Shown here: piece after piece, positions 16,700-25,643 of the stretch
Layout: each line of letters opens with the position of its first letter
How positions within the stretch are numbered: the stretch's first letter is position 1
Assembly (NCBI GenBank): GCA_039805905.1
Contig: JBDIVM010000002.1
Span: forward strand, 372,001 to 436,000
DNA length: 64,000 nt
Direction: 5' to 3'
Source: Thermohalobaculum sp039805905
GTDB taxonomy: Bacteria > Pseudomonadota > Alphaproteobacteria > Rhodobacterales > Rhodobacteraceae
Notes under the pieces: model-generated
Databases searched by the model: none
Told to the model about the DNA's origin: nothing
What the model saw: the letters and a program-made list of their open reading frames with translations, nothing else
Program-made: the position numbers and the translations under genes

Positions 16700-17476
16700 T
16701 CAGCCGAGGTCCAGCCGCTCGCGGTGGCGCATGAACGGGCTGTAGGCCGGTGCCTCGGGCAGGATGCGGCCGTCGGGCCCCCACTCGCTCATCCGGTTGA
16801 AGGGGATCACCGGGACGGCATTGAGACCGCCGAGGCGCGCCACGAGGTCGCGCTCGATCCCCGCAAGGCGGGCGGGCAGCACCGTGGGATCGGAATACTG
16901 GATACCGGACTCGACGCCATAGGCGACGAAGGGCTTCAGAACGGTGAAGCCGGCATAGGCCAGCGAGAAATTGACCGGCCAGAGCATCAGGTCGATGTCG
17001 CCACTGCGCCCGTCGAAGGCATAGGTGGCGGCGCTGGTCGCCACCGTGACCGAGAGCATGGCGCGCCGCCCGGCGAACCGGCCATGCTCGAAGCGCTTCC
17101 TGCTGGCATAGACCTCGCCGAACACCAGCACCCGGTCGAACCAGCCCTTCAGCATCGCCGGCGGCAGGTGCCACCACATCGGGTATTGCAGGATGACCAG
17201 GTCGGCGCGGTCCATGGCCTGGATCTCGGCCACGACCTCGGGCGGGATGGTGCCGGTCTCTGTCGCGTGGCGCTGCTCGTCCTGGGGCACGAAGCGGGCC
17301 GGGTCGGCGCGGTCGCGGTAGTGCGCGCCACGCTCGACCGGGTCGAAGCCCGCGGCATAGAGATCGGTGAGGCTGACCTCCCAGCCCTGCCCCTCGAGCG
17401 TCGCACAGGCGAGGCGGGCGAGGTTGCCGTTGAACGAGACCGGCTCGGGATGGGCGAGGACGATATGGGCACGCAT
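16700..17476 (-). CDS. NAD(P)H dehydrogenase (quinone), flavodoxin-like fold
   Basis: A 258-residue NQO1/MdaB-type flavoprotein (Flavodoxin_2 family). It begins AHIVLAHPEPVSFNGNLA, the phosphate-binding loop for FMN or FAD, and contains ADLVILQYPMWWHLPPAMLKGWFDRVLVFG split by short variable parts, the classical substrate/flavin site with the WWHLPPAMLK-WFDRV signature. Such enzymes perform two-electron reduction of quinones, protecting from redox cycling. It starts only 4 bp after the ketopantoate-reductase-like gene, so the two are in one operon, and it may continue into leuCD. It is longer than MdaB (about 193), nearer to NQO1-size homologues. Confidence 0.87.
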   Translation of the reverse strand: MRAHIVLAHPEPVSFNGNLARLACATLEGQGWEVSLTDLYAAGFDPVERGAHYRDRADPARFVPQDEQRHATETGTIPPEVVAEIQAMDRADLVILQYPMWWHLPPAMLKGWFDRVLVFGEVYASRKRFEHGRFAGRRAMLSVTVATSAATYAFDGRSGDIDLMLWPVNFSLAYAGFTVLKPFVAYGVESGIQYSDPTVLPARLAGIERDLVARLGGLNAVPVIPFNRMSEWGPDGRILPEAPAYSPFMRHRERLDLG

Positions 17477-17480
17477 GGGC

Positions 17481-18410
17481 TTACCCGAAGGTCCGTTCCC
17501 TGGCCCGGATCAGCGCGCACACCACGTCGTTGACCGGCGTCGGCACCCCGACGCGTTTGCCCTCGCGCGGGATCGCGCCGTTGATCACGTCGATCTCTGA
17601 GCGCCGTCCCGCCATGTGGTCGAGGAGCATCGAGGGACGGGCGTCGGGGATCTTCGAGGCGAAGGCGCGCACATAGGCGTCGACATCGTCGAAATCGAGC
17701 GCGATGCCCCTGGCCCGCGCGACCGCGTAGGCCTCCCGCGCGCAGCCGAGCGATACGGCCGAGCCGTTCGGGTCGTTGATGATCATGCCGATGGTCAGCC
17801 CCGTCAGCGTGCAGGGGCCCGAGAAGGTCACATTGCAGATCAGCTTCTCCCAGACCATCTTGTGGATGTCGTCGAAGGTCAGCACCTTGAAGCCGCCCGA
17901 GCGCCAGATCTCGGCCACATGCTCCAGCCGCGCGGTCTTCGGCCCCGCATATTCGCCGAGGCGGACGAACTCCATGCCGTTGTGGTGCGCGTGACCCGGC
18001 CCCTTCATCGAGGCGCCGAAGCCGCCCACCACCCCCTGGATCACACGACCCTCGCCCAGGATCGCCGCCACCTTCTCGGCGCTGCCGAGGCCGTTCTGGA
18101 TCGCCAGCACAGGGGTGTCCGCCCGCAGGATCGGCTTCACCGCGCGGGCGGCGGCCTCGACCCCGTCGGCCTTGGTGGCGATGATGACGAGATCGGCATG
18201 GCCGGCATCGGCCGGGTTCGTGGTGGCATTGAGCCGCACCGTGCGGTCGCCGCTCTTGCCCTCCAGCCTGAGCCCCTTCTCCCGCATCGCCCGGACATGC
18301 TCCTCCCAGGCGTCGACCGCCCAGACATCGTGGCCGGCATCGGCGAGCAGCGCGGCATAGACGGAACCCATCGCGCCGGTGCCGATGATGGCGATGCGTT
18401 TCCGGGTCAT
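17481..18410 (-). CDS. Ketopantoate reductase family protein (PanE/ApbA)
   Basis: A 309-residue 2-dehydropantoate 2-reductase family protein. The Rossmann motif IAIIGTGAMGSVYAALLADAG is at about 5-25, the conserved lysine lies in IIATKADGVEAA, and the C-terminal helical domain has KMVWEKLICNVTFSGPCTLTG and PSMLLDHMAGRRSEIDVINGAI, the family's second signature. True PanE makes pantoate for CoA synthesis using NADPH; many alphaproteobacterial paralogues in catabolic settings act on other 2-oxoacids. The start at 18410 has GGAGGA upstream and begins the protein at MTRKRIAI. It is divergent from the quinone oxidoreductase gene (222-bp gap). Family sure; pantothenate role uncertain. Confidence 0.88.
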   Translation of the reverse strand: MTRKRIAIIGTGAMGSVYAALLADAGHDVWAVDAWEEHVRAMREKGLRLEGKSGDRTVRLNATTNPADAGHADLVIIATKADGVEAAARAVKPILRADTPVLAIQNGLGSAEKVAAILGEGRVIQGVVGGFGASMKGPGHAHHNGMEFVRLGEYAGPKTARLEHVAEIWRSGGFKVLTFDDIHKMVWEKLICNVTFSGPCTLTGLTIGMIINDPNGSAVSLGCAREAYAVARARGIALDFDDVDAYVRAFASKIPDARPSMLLDHMAGRRSEIDVINGAIPREGKRVGVPTPVNDVVCALIRARERTFG

Positions 18411-18632
18411 GGCGGGAATCCTCCGGGGGGTGGCGTCGTGCCGAACTGTCACCGTCGCCGGCGAAAAGTCAAATCCCGCTCCGGATATTGCCGCTTCGCG
18501 CAGGGCAGCCGTTGTTGCGGGTGCGGCGCGGTGTCGGGTACACCACCCGTCAGGACATGGCCCGGACGGGCCCGAGCGGCACCCTGCCCTGCCGATCCGA
18601 CGGGTGCGCCGGGCCGATCCGGAGGAGGTACC

Positions 18633-19628
18633 ATGCGGGCGCTCGTCGTCGAGGAATTCGGCCCCTTCGAGGGCCACGCGATCCGCGAGCTCTCCGACCC
18701 CGCGCCGGGGCCGGGCGAGGTGGCAATTGCCGTCGAGGCGATGGGCCTGAACTTCCCCGACCTGCTGATGGTCGAGGGCCGCTACCAGCACCGGCCCGAC
18801 CGGCCGTTCATCCCCGGCTTCGATGCGGCGGGCGTGGTCAGCGCCATCGGCCCCGGCGTCACCCGGGTGCGGCCCGGCGACCGGGTGCTGGTCTCGCGCC
18901 AGACGGGCGCCTTCACCACGCTGGCGATCGCCCCCGAGGCTGCGGTCTGGCGGATGCCGGACGCCATGAGCTTCGAGGAGGGCGCGGCCTTCGGGCTCGT
19001 CTCCATCACCGCCCATGTCTCGATGATCGAGAACGCGAGGGCACAGGCGGGCGAGACCGTGCTCGTCACCGGCGCCTCGGGTGGAGTCGGGCTCGCCATG
19101 GTGCAGTTTGGCGCCGCGAAGGGAATGCGGATCATCGCTGGCGTCACCGGGCCGGAAAAGGCGGCTCTCGCCCTGGCCAACGGCGCAGCGGCGGCGGTGG
19201 ACCTCGCGGCCGCGAACCTGCGCGACAGCCTGCGCGACGAGATCCATGCGCTGACCGGTGGCAAGGGCGTGGACCTGGTCATGGACATGGTGGGTGGCGA
19301 GGTCTTCGACGCGGCGCTGCGCACGCTCCGGCCGGGCGGCCGCATCGCCATCGTCGGCTTCGCCAGCGGGCGGATTCCGGAGATCAAGGCCAACTACCTG
19401 CTGGTGAAGCGGCTGACCGCCATCGGCTCGCCGCTGGGCTCGGGGCGCGACGATCTCGATGCGGTGAAGGACCGCGCCATGGCCGGGCTGTTCCGGCTCT
19501 ACGAGGCGGGCAGGCTCAGGCCGGTGATCTCGGAGCGCTTCGCCTTGGACGACTGGCGCGAGGCGTTCCGGCGTTTTCGCGACCGGCGCGTCACCGGCAA
19601 GATCGTGATGGTGGTGCCCCGGGCATGA
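18633..19628 (+). CDS. NADPH:quinone oxidoreductase family protein (zinc-less MDR)
   Basis: A 331-residue medium-chain dehydrogenase/reductase of the quinone oxidoreductase/acryloyl-CoA reductase branch. Visible are the N-terminal GroES-like domain with GLNFPDLLMVEGRYQ (about 37-51) and FIPGFDAAGVV, and the nucleotide-binding motif TGASGGVGLAMVQFG (about 149-163). The cysteines that bind zinc in alcohol dehydrogenases are missing. A GGAGGAGG box 5 bases before 18633 gives a strong start. In CoA-catabolic settings such enzymes may reduce enoyl-CoA or enones. The stop overlaps the next ATG by 4 bp (ATGA), coupling it to a small membrane protein gene. Confidence 0.9.
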   Translation: MRALVVEEFGPFEGHAIRELSDPAPGPGEVAIAVEAMGLNFPDLLMVEGRYQHRPDRPFIPGFDAAGVVSAIGPGVTRVRPGDRVLVSRQTGAFTTLAIAPEAAVWRMPDAMSFEEGAAFGLVSITAHVSMIENARAQAGETVLVTGASGGVGLAMVQFGAAKGMRIIAGVTGPEKAALALANGAAAAVDLAAANLRDSLRDEIHALTGGKGVDLVMDMVGGEVFDAALRTLRPGGRIAIVGFASGRIPEIKANYLLVKRLTAIGSPLGSGRDDLDAVKDRAMAGLFRLYEAGRLRPVISERFALDDWREAFRRFRDRRVTGKIVMVVPRA

Positions 19629-20125
19629 CGGCGCGGCCGGATCCGGTGAGCCTCGAGAGCTTCCTTGCGGAGCTTCCCGAGGCCAGCGCGACCGAACTTC
19701 GTGCCGTTGCCGCCACGATCGACGCGCTCGAACGATCGGTGGCGCCGCCGAACTGGATCGAGCGCAATCTCGCGACCCTGGTCATTGCCGGCCTCGCCCT
19801 CTTTGCGCTCGGCATCGCGTCCTTCGCCGCGCTCATTGCCGGGTCTGGCGGCCTGTTCGGGCTCGGCGGCGTGGTGCTGATGGTGGCGGCGTTTCCGGCA
19901 CTCGTACTCTGCTATGCGTGGTCTGTGCGCGGGCGGACCGCCCTCGACCGCGAGAAGATGGCGCTGAACGCCCGGCATTTCCTGCCCCACGGGGCAATCT
20001 ATTTTGGCGCGCACGGGGGCCAGGGCAAGGTGGTCCGGCTTCCGGCGGCGGTCGATGCACCGAACCTGCGACAGCGCACCGAGGCTCTCTACCGGCGGGC
20101 GACACCCCGCCGGTGGTGGTGGTGA
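19625..20125 (+). CDS. Hypothetical two-helix membrane protein
   Basis: A 166-residue protein not recognised as any family. The first 45 residues are polar and acidic (SLESFLAELPEASATELRAV), followed by two adjacent hydrophobic segments, about 47-70 and 74-95, and a basic soluble C-terminus ending RRATPRRWWW. The start codon overlaps the stop of the quinone oxidoreductase gene (ATGA), which is the main reason to accept it as real together with good coding character. It could be a membrane anchor or small regulatory protein. The downstream FHA-protease gene begins 140 bp later with its own possible promoter. Confidence 0.6.
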   Translation: MTARPDPVSLESFLAELPEASATELRAVAATIDALERSVAPPNWIERNLATLVIAGLALFALGIASFAALIAGSGGLFGLGGVVLMVAAFPALVLCYAWSVRGRTALDREKMALNARHFLPHGAIYFGAHGGQGKVVRLPAAVDAPNLRQRTEALYRRATPRRWWW

Positions 20126-20225
20126 CGCAACGGTCCCAAGGCGGGGCGGCCTGCGATTTGGCCGCGCGCGGCTTGGCCCGGACAAGCGTTGGTGAACGGG
20201 CGCGATGCGCCGCGCCACAGTGTGA

Positions 20226-20234
20226 TGCTATATG
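20226..20234 (+). promoter_or_regulatory. Possible extended -10 promoter of the FHA-protease gene
   Basis: TGCTATATG matches an extended -10 element (TG, one base, TATATG at 20229-20234), 31 bp upstream of the protease start codon. No convincing -35 hexamer is visible at the proper spacing, so confidence is low. Confidence 0.3.
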
Positions 20235-20265
20235 ACGGATCGACAATGGTGCAGGATGGCAACCG

Positions 20266-21825
20266 ATGGACCGCACCAGCGACCGGAACCCCGCCGCCGT
20301 GGTGGCGGCGCTCGAGCACCTGACGGGGCCTTCCCGGGGCTCCGTGACCTGGCTCGGCGAGTCTGCGGTCGACGTGAGTCTGTCGCCCGGCCGTCAACTT
20401 CGAGTGGTCGCGGCCCGGCCGGGCCCTGTGGGTGAGCACCTGGTCGGCCGCCTTCACCGCGCGGGCGACAGCTATGAGGTCGAGGCGCCCGAAGGACGGT
20501 CGGTCTGGGTCAACGGTGAGCGCGTCGTCCAGCGCGAGCTCCGGCACGGCGACATGATCGAGTTCGGCGAGCTTGGACCGGTGTCCCGCTTCCGTCTCTA
20601 CGGCAACGGCGTGCCTGTCCGCAAGACGCTGCCAGAGATCTTCGGTGACTGCATTGGTTATTTCAGGGTCAGCCGGCAGCCGCTCCGGCGGAGGCTGGCC
20701 CGCGGGCTTGGGGAACTCCTGCGCGAGCTCACGCTCGCGACGACCATCCTGTTCCGCGTCACGGTGCTCGCCGCGCTGGCGGGCTTTGCCGCGCTCGCCT
20801 GGTACCAGTACCGGATTAACATCCGCCTGCAGGAAGGTATCGAGACTGGGGCAGCCCGGGTAGAGAGCGTCGCGGGCGCGGTCGCGCGCGCGCGCGAGGA
20901 AGCGCTGAGCCCCGCCGATCTCGCCACGCTGCGCGAGGACCTGGCAGCGCGGCTGACCTCGAATGTCGAGCGCCTCGAGGCGCTGGAGCGGCAAACGCAG
21001 GCCATCACCCGCGTGATCGCCGACTCCATGCCTTCGATCGCCTTTCTGCTCGGCAGCTACGGATTCCGGGACAAGGAAAGCGGCCGGATGCTCCGTCATG
21101 TGGTCACCGAATCCGGCGTGCCGCTAATCTCCCCTCGGGGCCAGCCGCTGCTCACGCTCGACGGCGAGGGGCCGGTCGCGGAACTGCAGGTCATCGGCAC
21201 CGGATTCTTCGTCGGCGACTCCGCCGCCCTCGTCACGAACCGCCACGTCGCTGTGCCATGGGAAGAGGATACGGGCGCCGCCCCGCTGGCCACGGGCAAT
21301 CTCGAGCCGGTGATGATGCGCTTCGTCGCCTTTCTGCCGGGCCGGGCGGACGCGACCGCGGTGTCGGTGCTGCGGACGAGCGAGACCGCCGATCTCGCCC
21401 TGCTGGAGCACGGTTTCCAGGACATCAAGGGGTTGCCCCTGGCCGAGCGTGCACCCGCCGCCGGGAGCGAGATCGTCGTGATGGGGTATCCGACCGGGAT
21501 ACGCTCGCTGCTGGCACAGTCTGGCGCCGCCTTCATAGAGGAACTGCAGCAATCCGGGGAGACCGGCATATGGGAGATCGCCGAGCGCCTGGCGGACGAG
21601 GGATTCATCGCTCCCCTGGCGAGCCGCGGCATCGTTGGCCACACCACCGCCGAGGCCATCGTCTATGATGCCGAGACGACCCATGGCGGCAGCGGCGGCC
21701 CGGTGCTCGACCTCTCGGGTGCGGTGGTTGCCGTCAACACCGCCATCCTGCCGGAGTTCGGCGGCTCGAACCTCGGCGTGCCGGCAGACCGCGTCCGGGC
21801 GCTGCTCGAAACTGTAGGGCAGTAG
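20266..21825 (+). CDS. FHA domain - transmembrane helix - trypsin-like serine protease
   Basis: A 519-residue protein with an unusual domain order. Residues about 20-115 look like an FHA domain (VGRLHRAGDSYEVE, then VWVNGERVVQRELRHGDMIEFGE), which would bind phosphothreonine or act as a packing module. One strong membrane helix follows at about 160-182, then a coiled-coil-like stretch (about 190-255), then a trypsin/DegP-like domain. The catalytic triad is visible: H327 (TNRHVAV), D376 (TADLALLE) and S476 in HGGSGGPVL. With one helix and no signal peptide, the FHA part should be cytoplasmic and the protease periplasmic. There is no PDZ domain, unlike DegP/DegS. A role in transmembrane signalling or regulated proteolysis is an inference. 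Confidence 0.85.
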   Translation: MDRTSDRNPAAVVAALEHLTGPSRGSVTWLGESAVDVSLSPGRQLRVVAARPGPVGEHLVGRLHRAGDSYEVEAPEGRSVWVNGERVVQRELRHGDMIEFGELGPVSRFRLYGNGVPVRKTLPEIFGDCIGYFRVSRQPLRRRLARGLGELLRELTLATTILFRVTVLAALAGFAALAWYQYRINIRLQEGIETGAARVESVAGAVARAREEALSPADLATLREDLAARLTSNVERLEALERQTQAITRVIADSMPSIAFLLGSYGFRDKESGRMLRHVVTESGVPLISPRGQPLLTLDGEGPVAELQVIGTGFFVGDSAALVTNRHVAVPWEEDTGAAPLATGNLEPVMMRFVAFLPGRADATAVSVLRTSETADLALLEHGFQDIKGLPLAERAPAAGSEIVVMGYPTGIRSLLAQSGAAFIEELQQSGETGIWEIAERLADEGFIAPLASRGIVGHTTAEAIVYDAETTHGGSGGPVLDLSGAVVAVNTAILPEFGGSNLGVPADRVRALLETVGQ

Positions 21826-21852
21826 TGAAGGGGCAGCGACTCCCGGCAACCG

Positions 21853-23604
21853 TCAGCGCCCGGCGATCCCGGCCCGTGCAAGTCCCTCGCGCAGATGATC
21901 GAGATCGTCGGCATCCTGGTAATGCATCGTCGCGAGGAATGTGGCGGCATCGAAGTCTGGATCCAGCGCGCGAATCCTCCCTGCATGGGCCTCGGCGGCG
22001 GTCCCGTCGCCCAGCCAGCCATAGGCGGCGGCGAGGAAGGCGTGCTGCAGCACGTCCGTCTTCGACATGTGCATGAATGCACCGATCGCCTCGCCATACT
22101 GGCGGGCGGTGAAATGCGCCCGCCCGAGATGGCTCCAGAACCGCTCCGGATGGTGCGGGTTGAGCTTCATCGCCTTCAGGATCCACTCGATCCCTTCCTC
22201 GGGCCGGCCCAGCCAGGTCAGCAGCTCGCCCTGCTGCACGACGACAAGATCATAGTTGGGGTTGAGCGCCAGCGCCCTTTCCTGGTGGTAGCGGGCCCTC
22301 GTCAGGTCATTGCGGTTGACGAACGAGGCAGCGAGGATGCGGTGCACGTCCGCGTCGTTGTCGTCGAGCGCCAGCGCGCGATCGAGCTCGCGCAGCATCT
22401 CGGTGAATGTGCCATCCTTGTCCGTGCACCAGCCATATACCCAGGACTGGCCCAGGATGCAGGCCCGCCACGCATGGGCATGGGCGTAGTCGGGATCGAG
22501 CGCGACAGCGCGAGTAATCAGGTCCAGCGCGCTGAAATTGTCGTCGCGCTTCGAGCGGTGGTGCAGCACCTTGGCCGCCAGCACCAGCTCGTATGCCGCC
22601 ATGCTCGATGGCTTCTTGCGCGCGAGCTGGTCGTGCTGAGCCGCCTCCACGCGGCCCGGCAGAGTGGCGACGATCGCGGCGGTCACCTCGTCCTGGAGGT
22701 CGAAGACGTCGTCGAGCCGCCGGTCATACCGCTCGGCCCAGATATGGGTGTCGCTGGCGGTGTCGATCAGCTGGACCGTTACCCGCAGCCGGTCTCCCGC
22801 CTTGCGCACGCTACCCTCGACCATGTATTGCGCGCCAAGCGTCCGTGCGACCTCGCGGAGGTTCACTGCCCTTCCCTTGTAGACGAAGGTCGAGTTGCGC
22901 GAGATGACAAACAGCTCGTGGCGGCGGGCAAGCTCGGTCAGGATATCCTCGGTGAGCCCATCGACGAAGAACTCCTGCTCCGGGTCGCCACTCATGTTGG
23001 TGAACGGCATGACGGCGACCGAGGGCTTGACGACCGGCTGCTGCGCGGGACCCGCAGCCGTGGCGCGCATGCCCTGAGCGCCCGACCCCGGACCGAGGTC
23101 CGCCCGCCAAACGCGGACGGGGCGGCTCAGATTCTTCAGCGCCTTCTCGCCGAGATCCTCGAACGCCACATCGACGCGGTCCGCGACCTGTTCGTGGACA
23201 GCCTGCGTGACGCAGATGCCGCCGACCTCCGAGAGCTGCTCGATGCGCGCCGCTACATTGACGCCGTCGCCGAAAATGTCGCCCTCATCGAAGATGATGT
23301 CACCGAGATTGATGCCGATGCGATACTGCAGGCGCTGTTCCTCTGGCACGTCGGCGTTGCGCCGGCGCATCCGCTCCTGAATCTCGACGGCGCATCTGAC
23401 GGCGTCGACGACCGACTGGAACTCGACGAGCATGCCGTCGCCGGTGGTCTTGATGATACGGCCCTGGTTCTTCGCAATCGCCGGGTCGATGAGCTCGCTG
23501 CGGTGCGTCATAAGCCGGGCGAGGGTGCCCCGCTCGTCAGCCTCCATCAGCCGCGAATAGCCGGCCACATCGGCTGCCAGAACGGCAGCAAGCCTTCGTT
23601 CCAT
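21853..23604 (-). CDS. Class III adenylate/guanylate cyclase with FlgO-like and TPR regions
   Basis: A 583-residue multidomain protein. Residues about 1-170 are a class III nucleotide cyclase domain: D12 in LAADVAGYSRLM and D56 in KTTGDGMLVEF are the two metal-binding aspartates, and GDIIFDEGDIFGDGVNVAARI holds the substrate loop. A short linker leads to a domain with VAVMPFTNMSGDPEQEFFVDGLTEDI (about 195-330), the FlgO-like/TolB N-terminal-type module common in these proteins, then TPR-like helices from about 365 to 565 (ALDLITRAVALDPDYAHAHAW, RALALNPNYDL). No membrane segment is seen, so it should be cytosolic. The architecture is frequent in rhizobia and relatives. A GGGGGAG box sits 6 bases before the start. 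The upstream DUF2189 gene is on the same strand 63 bp away. Confidence 0.92.
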   Translation of the reverse strand: MERRLAAVLAADVAGYSRLMEADERGTLARLMTHRSELIDPAIAKNQGRIIKTTGDGMLVEFQSVVDAVRCAVEIQERMRRRNADVPEEQRLQYRIGINLGDIIFDEGDIFGDGVNVAARIEQLSEVGGICVTQAVHEQVADRVDVAFEDLGEKALKNLSRPVRVWRADLGPGSGAQGMRATAAGPAQQPVVKPSVAVMPFTNMSGDPEQEFFVDGLTEDILTELARRHELFVISRNSTFVYKGRAVNLREVARTLGAQYMVEGSVRKAGDRLRVTVQLIDTASDTHIWAERYDRRLDDVFDLQDEVTAAIVATLPGRVEAAQHDQLARKKPSSMAAYELVLAAKVLHHRSKRDDNFSALDLITRAVALDPDYAHAHAWRACILGQSWVYGWCTDKDGTFTEMLRELDRALALDDNDADVHRILAASFVNRNDLTRARYHQERALALNPNYDLVVVQQGELLTWLGRPEEGIEWILKAMKLNPHHPERFWSHLGRAHFTARQYGEAIGAFMHMSKTDVLQHAFLAAAYGWLGDGTAAEAHAGRIRALDPDFDAATFLATMHYQDADDLDHLREGLARAGIAGR

Positions 23605-23667
23605 TCGAACTCCCCCTTGAGGGAGAGTATCCTCGCCGGGCGGTGGAATCCACTGCCCGCGCGAAAC

Positions 23668-24549
23668 TTACTCCGTGCGCGCCTCCGGCGCGACCGTCGC
23701 CCGGTAGAGATGCCATGTGGCATGCCCCAGCACGGGCAGGACCACGATAAGCCCGAGGAACAGCGGGATCGACCCGATCAGCAGCGCCACGGCGACGATA
23801 AGGCCCCAGGCACCGATCGGCCGGGCGTTCAGCAGCGTGACCCGAACCGAGGTCAGCACGGCCTCGGGCAACCCGACATCCCGGTCGAGCAGCAGCGGGA
23901 ACGAAACCACGCTCACAGCGAGAACGGCGGATGCAAAGACGAAGCCGACTGCCATGCCGAGAAAGATCATCGCCCAGCCGGCCTGTGTGGTCAGCACGTC
24001 CATGACAAAGCGGCCGACCGAGGCCGGAGGCTCCGGCCCCAGCGTCACGTCATAGATGCCGAGCGCGACCCTGAGCCAGCCAAAGAAGATCGCGACCAGC
24101 AGGAGGCCCAGCACCAGGATCGCGCCGAAGGAGGGCGATCGGATCACGCCGAGGGAAGCCGCCCAGCTGACCGGTTCTCCCTGCTCGAGCCGCCGGCTCA
24201 TCTCGTAGAGACCGACACCGGCCAGCGGCCCGATCAGGGCAAATCCCGAAGCCGCCGGGAACACCAGCGGCAGCAGATCGCCCTGGAAGGCGAGCCAAGT
24301 GACCAAGAGCCCCGCGACGGGGTAGAACACGACCAGAAACGCCACGTCGCTGCGACAGGCGGCGAAGTCGGCCACGCCCTTCTCGACGATGCCGCGCAGG
24401 TCGGCAATCTCGATCCGGCGAATCTCGGGCTCCGCCACCGCGCCCTGCCCCGCGCCCCCCAGCCGCTCGACCGCCTCCTCCACATAATGGGCGGAACCGG
24501 TCACATACTGGGCAGCCCACTCGACAGGGTTGCGGATCGTCCTGGCCAT
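23668..24549 (-). CDS. DUF2189 family membrane protein
   Basis: A 293-residue integral membrane protein with about six hydrophobic segments between residues 70 and 285. The soluble N-terminus has IRRIEIADLRGIVEKGVADFAACRSD split over residues about 44-69, followed by the family-typical FYPVAGLLVTWLAFQGDLLPLVFP region. DUF2189 proteins have no known function, though some databases call them cytochrome-oxidase-like without evidence. The start at 24549 has GAGAGG upstream and removes 46 residues of unconvincing upstream reading. A possible promoter lies at 24655-24683. It precedes the cyclase gene on the same strand and may be cotranscribed with it. Confidence 0.75.
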   Translation of the reverse strand: MARTIRNPVEWAAQYVTGSAHYVEEAVERLGGAGQGAVAEPEIRRIEIADLRGIVEKGVADFAACRSDVAFLVVFYPVAGLLVTWLAFQGDLLPLVFPAASGFALIGPLAGVGLYEMSRRLEQGEPVSWAASLGVIRSPSFGAILVLGLLLVAIFFGWLRVALGIYDVTLGPEPPASVGRFVMDVLTTQAGWAMIFLGMAVGFVFASAVLAVSVVSFPLLLDRDVGLPEAVLTSVRVTLLNARPIGAWGLIVAVALLIGSIPLFLGLIVVLPVLGHATWHLYRATVAPEARTE

Positions 24550-24654
24550 GGCGACACCTCTCGGGCGCTTCGTTCCACCGTGGCGATCCTCCGCCCGCCC
24601 GGATTGGCTTCCCCGCGACAGGGGAGACGGATCGCGGGTCTCTAGAGCGATTTC

Positions 24655-24683
24655 ATCATAGCACCTTTCTCGCCGGGTGTCGT
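24655..24683 (-). promoter_or_regulatory. Candidate sigma-70 promoter for the DUF2189/cyclase genes
   Basis: On the minus strand ACGACA (24683-24678) and TATGAT (24660-24655) are 17 bp apart, giving four and five matches to the consensus hexamers. It lies about 105 bp upstream of the DUF2189 start within the 306-bp divergent region 24550-24855. Apart from this, that region shows no open reading frame or RNA structure I can support. Confidence 0.4.
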
Positions 24684-24855
24684 TCACAACGTCGGGTAGT
24701 CTCTGCCGGCTCCCCGAATTGCGTCCCGGTCCCCCGGTCGCGATCCGAGGCGCGGCAGCGCCACCTCACCCTGCACGCTTGTGCGCGGGCATTTGCTCCT
24801 GTTTAGTCGGGCTGGCGGCGAGGACGCGCATGGGACGAGGCGGAGGGCCGGTCGG

Positions 24856-25638
24856 GTGGAAGATATCGGGACGGTCGTGCAGCATATCGAGGAGACGGAT
24901 GCGGGCCGCATCGCCTGGCTCGCCCTGTCGAACGCGCCCCGGCTCAACGCCCTCAGCTCCGCGCTGATCGTCGCCCTGCATGCGCGGGCGACGGCGCTTG
25001 CATCCGACGACGGGCTGCGCGCCGTGGTGCTGACCGGCGCCGGCGGGCGGGTGTTCGCGGCAGGGGCCGACCTCACTGTGCTGTCGAAGCTCGACCAGTC
25101 GACCGCGCGCAGCTTCATCACGGCGCTCCATGAGGCGATCAGCGCCGTGCGCAACCTGCCCTGCCCCGTCATCGCCATGCTGCGCGGCCCCTGTCTCGGC
25201 GGCGCGATGGAGCTGGCGGCCGCCTGCGACATCCGCATTGCGGACACCACGCTGAAGGCGGGAATGCCCGAGGTGCGGGTCGGCATGCCCTCGGTGATCG
25301 AGGCGTGCCTGTTGCCCGGGCTGGTCGGCTGGGGCAACGCGGCGGACCTGGTGCTGACGGGCGACACCATCGATGCCGGGCGGGCACTGAGGATCGGTTT
25401 CGTCCAGCGCCTCGTGGAGCCGGACGAGCTCGAGGCCGAGACCCGCCGCGTGCTCGGCTCGCTGATGACCGCCGGAGCCGGGGCGGTGCGCGCCCAGAAG
25501 CGGATCATCCGCGGCTGGGAGCGGCTGGCCGAGCCGGACGCGATCGAGTCCAGCATCGCGGAGTTCGCGACGCTCTTCGGCACCCCGGAGCCGGGCGAGA
25601 TGATGCGCCCGTTCCTCCGCAGGAAGCGGAAGGGCTGA
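24856..25638 (+). CDS. Enoyl-CoA hydratase/isomerase family protein
   Basis: A 260-residue crotonase-fold enzyme. It has FAAGADLTVL (oxyanion hole) and GPCLGGAMELAAACDIRIA, in which the first catalytic glutamate is present (GGAMELA), and AGMPEVRVGMP, where the second glutamate is present too. It can therefore hydrate 2-enoyl-CoA thioesters, unlike the crotonase at 2.6 kb. The start is taken as GTG at 24856 because GGAGG at 24842-24846 is 9 bases upstream; an upstream in-frame GTG at 24781 adds 25 residues that look non-coding. It begins a three-gene plus-strand operon with a CitE-like lyase 5 bp downstream. Confidence 0.88.
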   Translation: MEDIGTVVQHIEETDAGRIAWLALSNAPRLNALSSALIVALHARATALASDDGLRAVVLTGAGGRVFAAGADLTVLSKLDQSTARSFITALHEAISAVRNLPCPVIAMLRGPCLGGAMELAAACDIRIADTTLKAGMPEVRVGMPSVIEACLLPGLVGWGNAADLVLTGDTIDAGRALRIGFVQRLVEPDELEAETRRVLGSLMTAGAGAVRAQKRIIRGWERLAEPDAIESSIAEFATLFGTPEPGEMMRPFLRRKRKG

Positions 25639-25643
25639 GCCCG

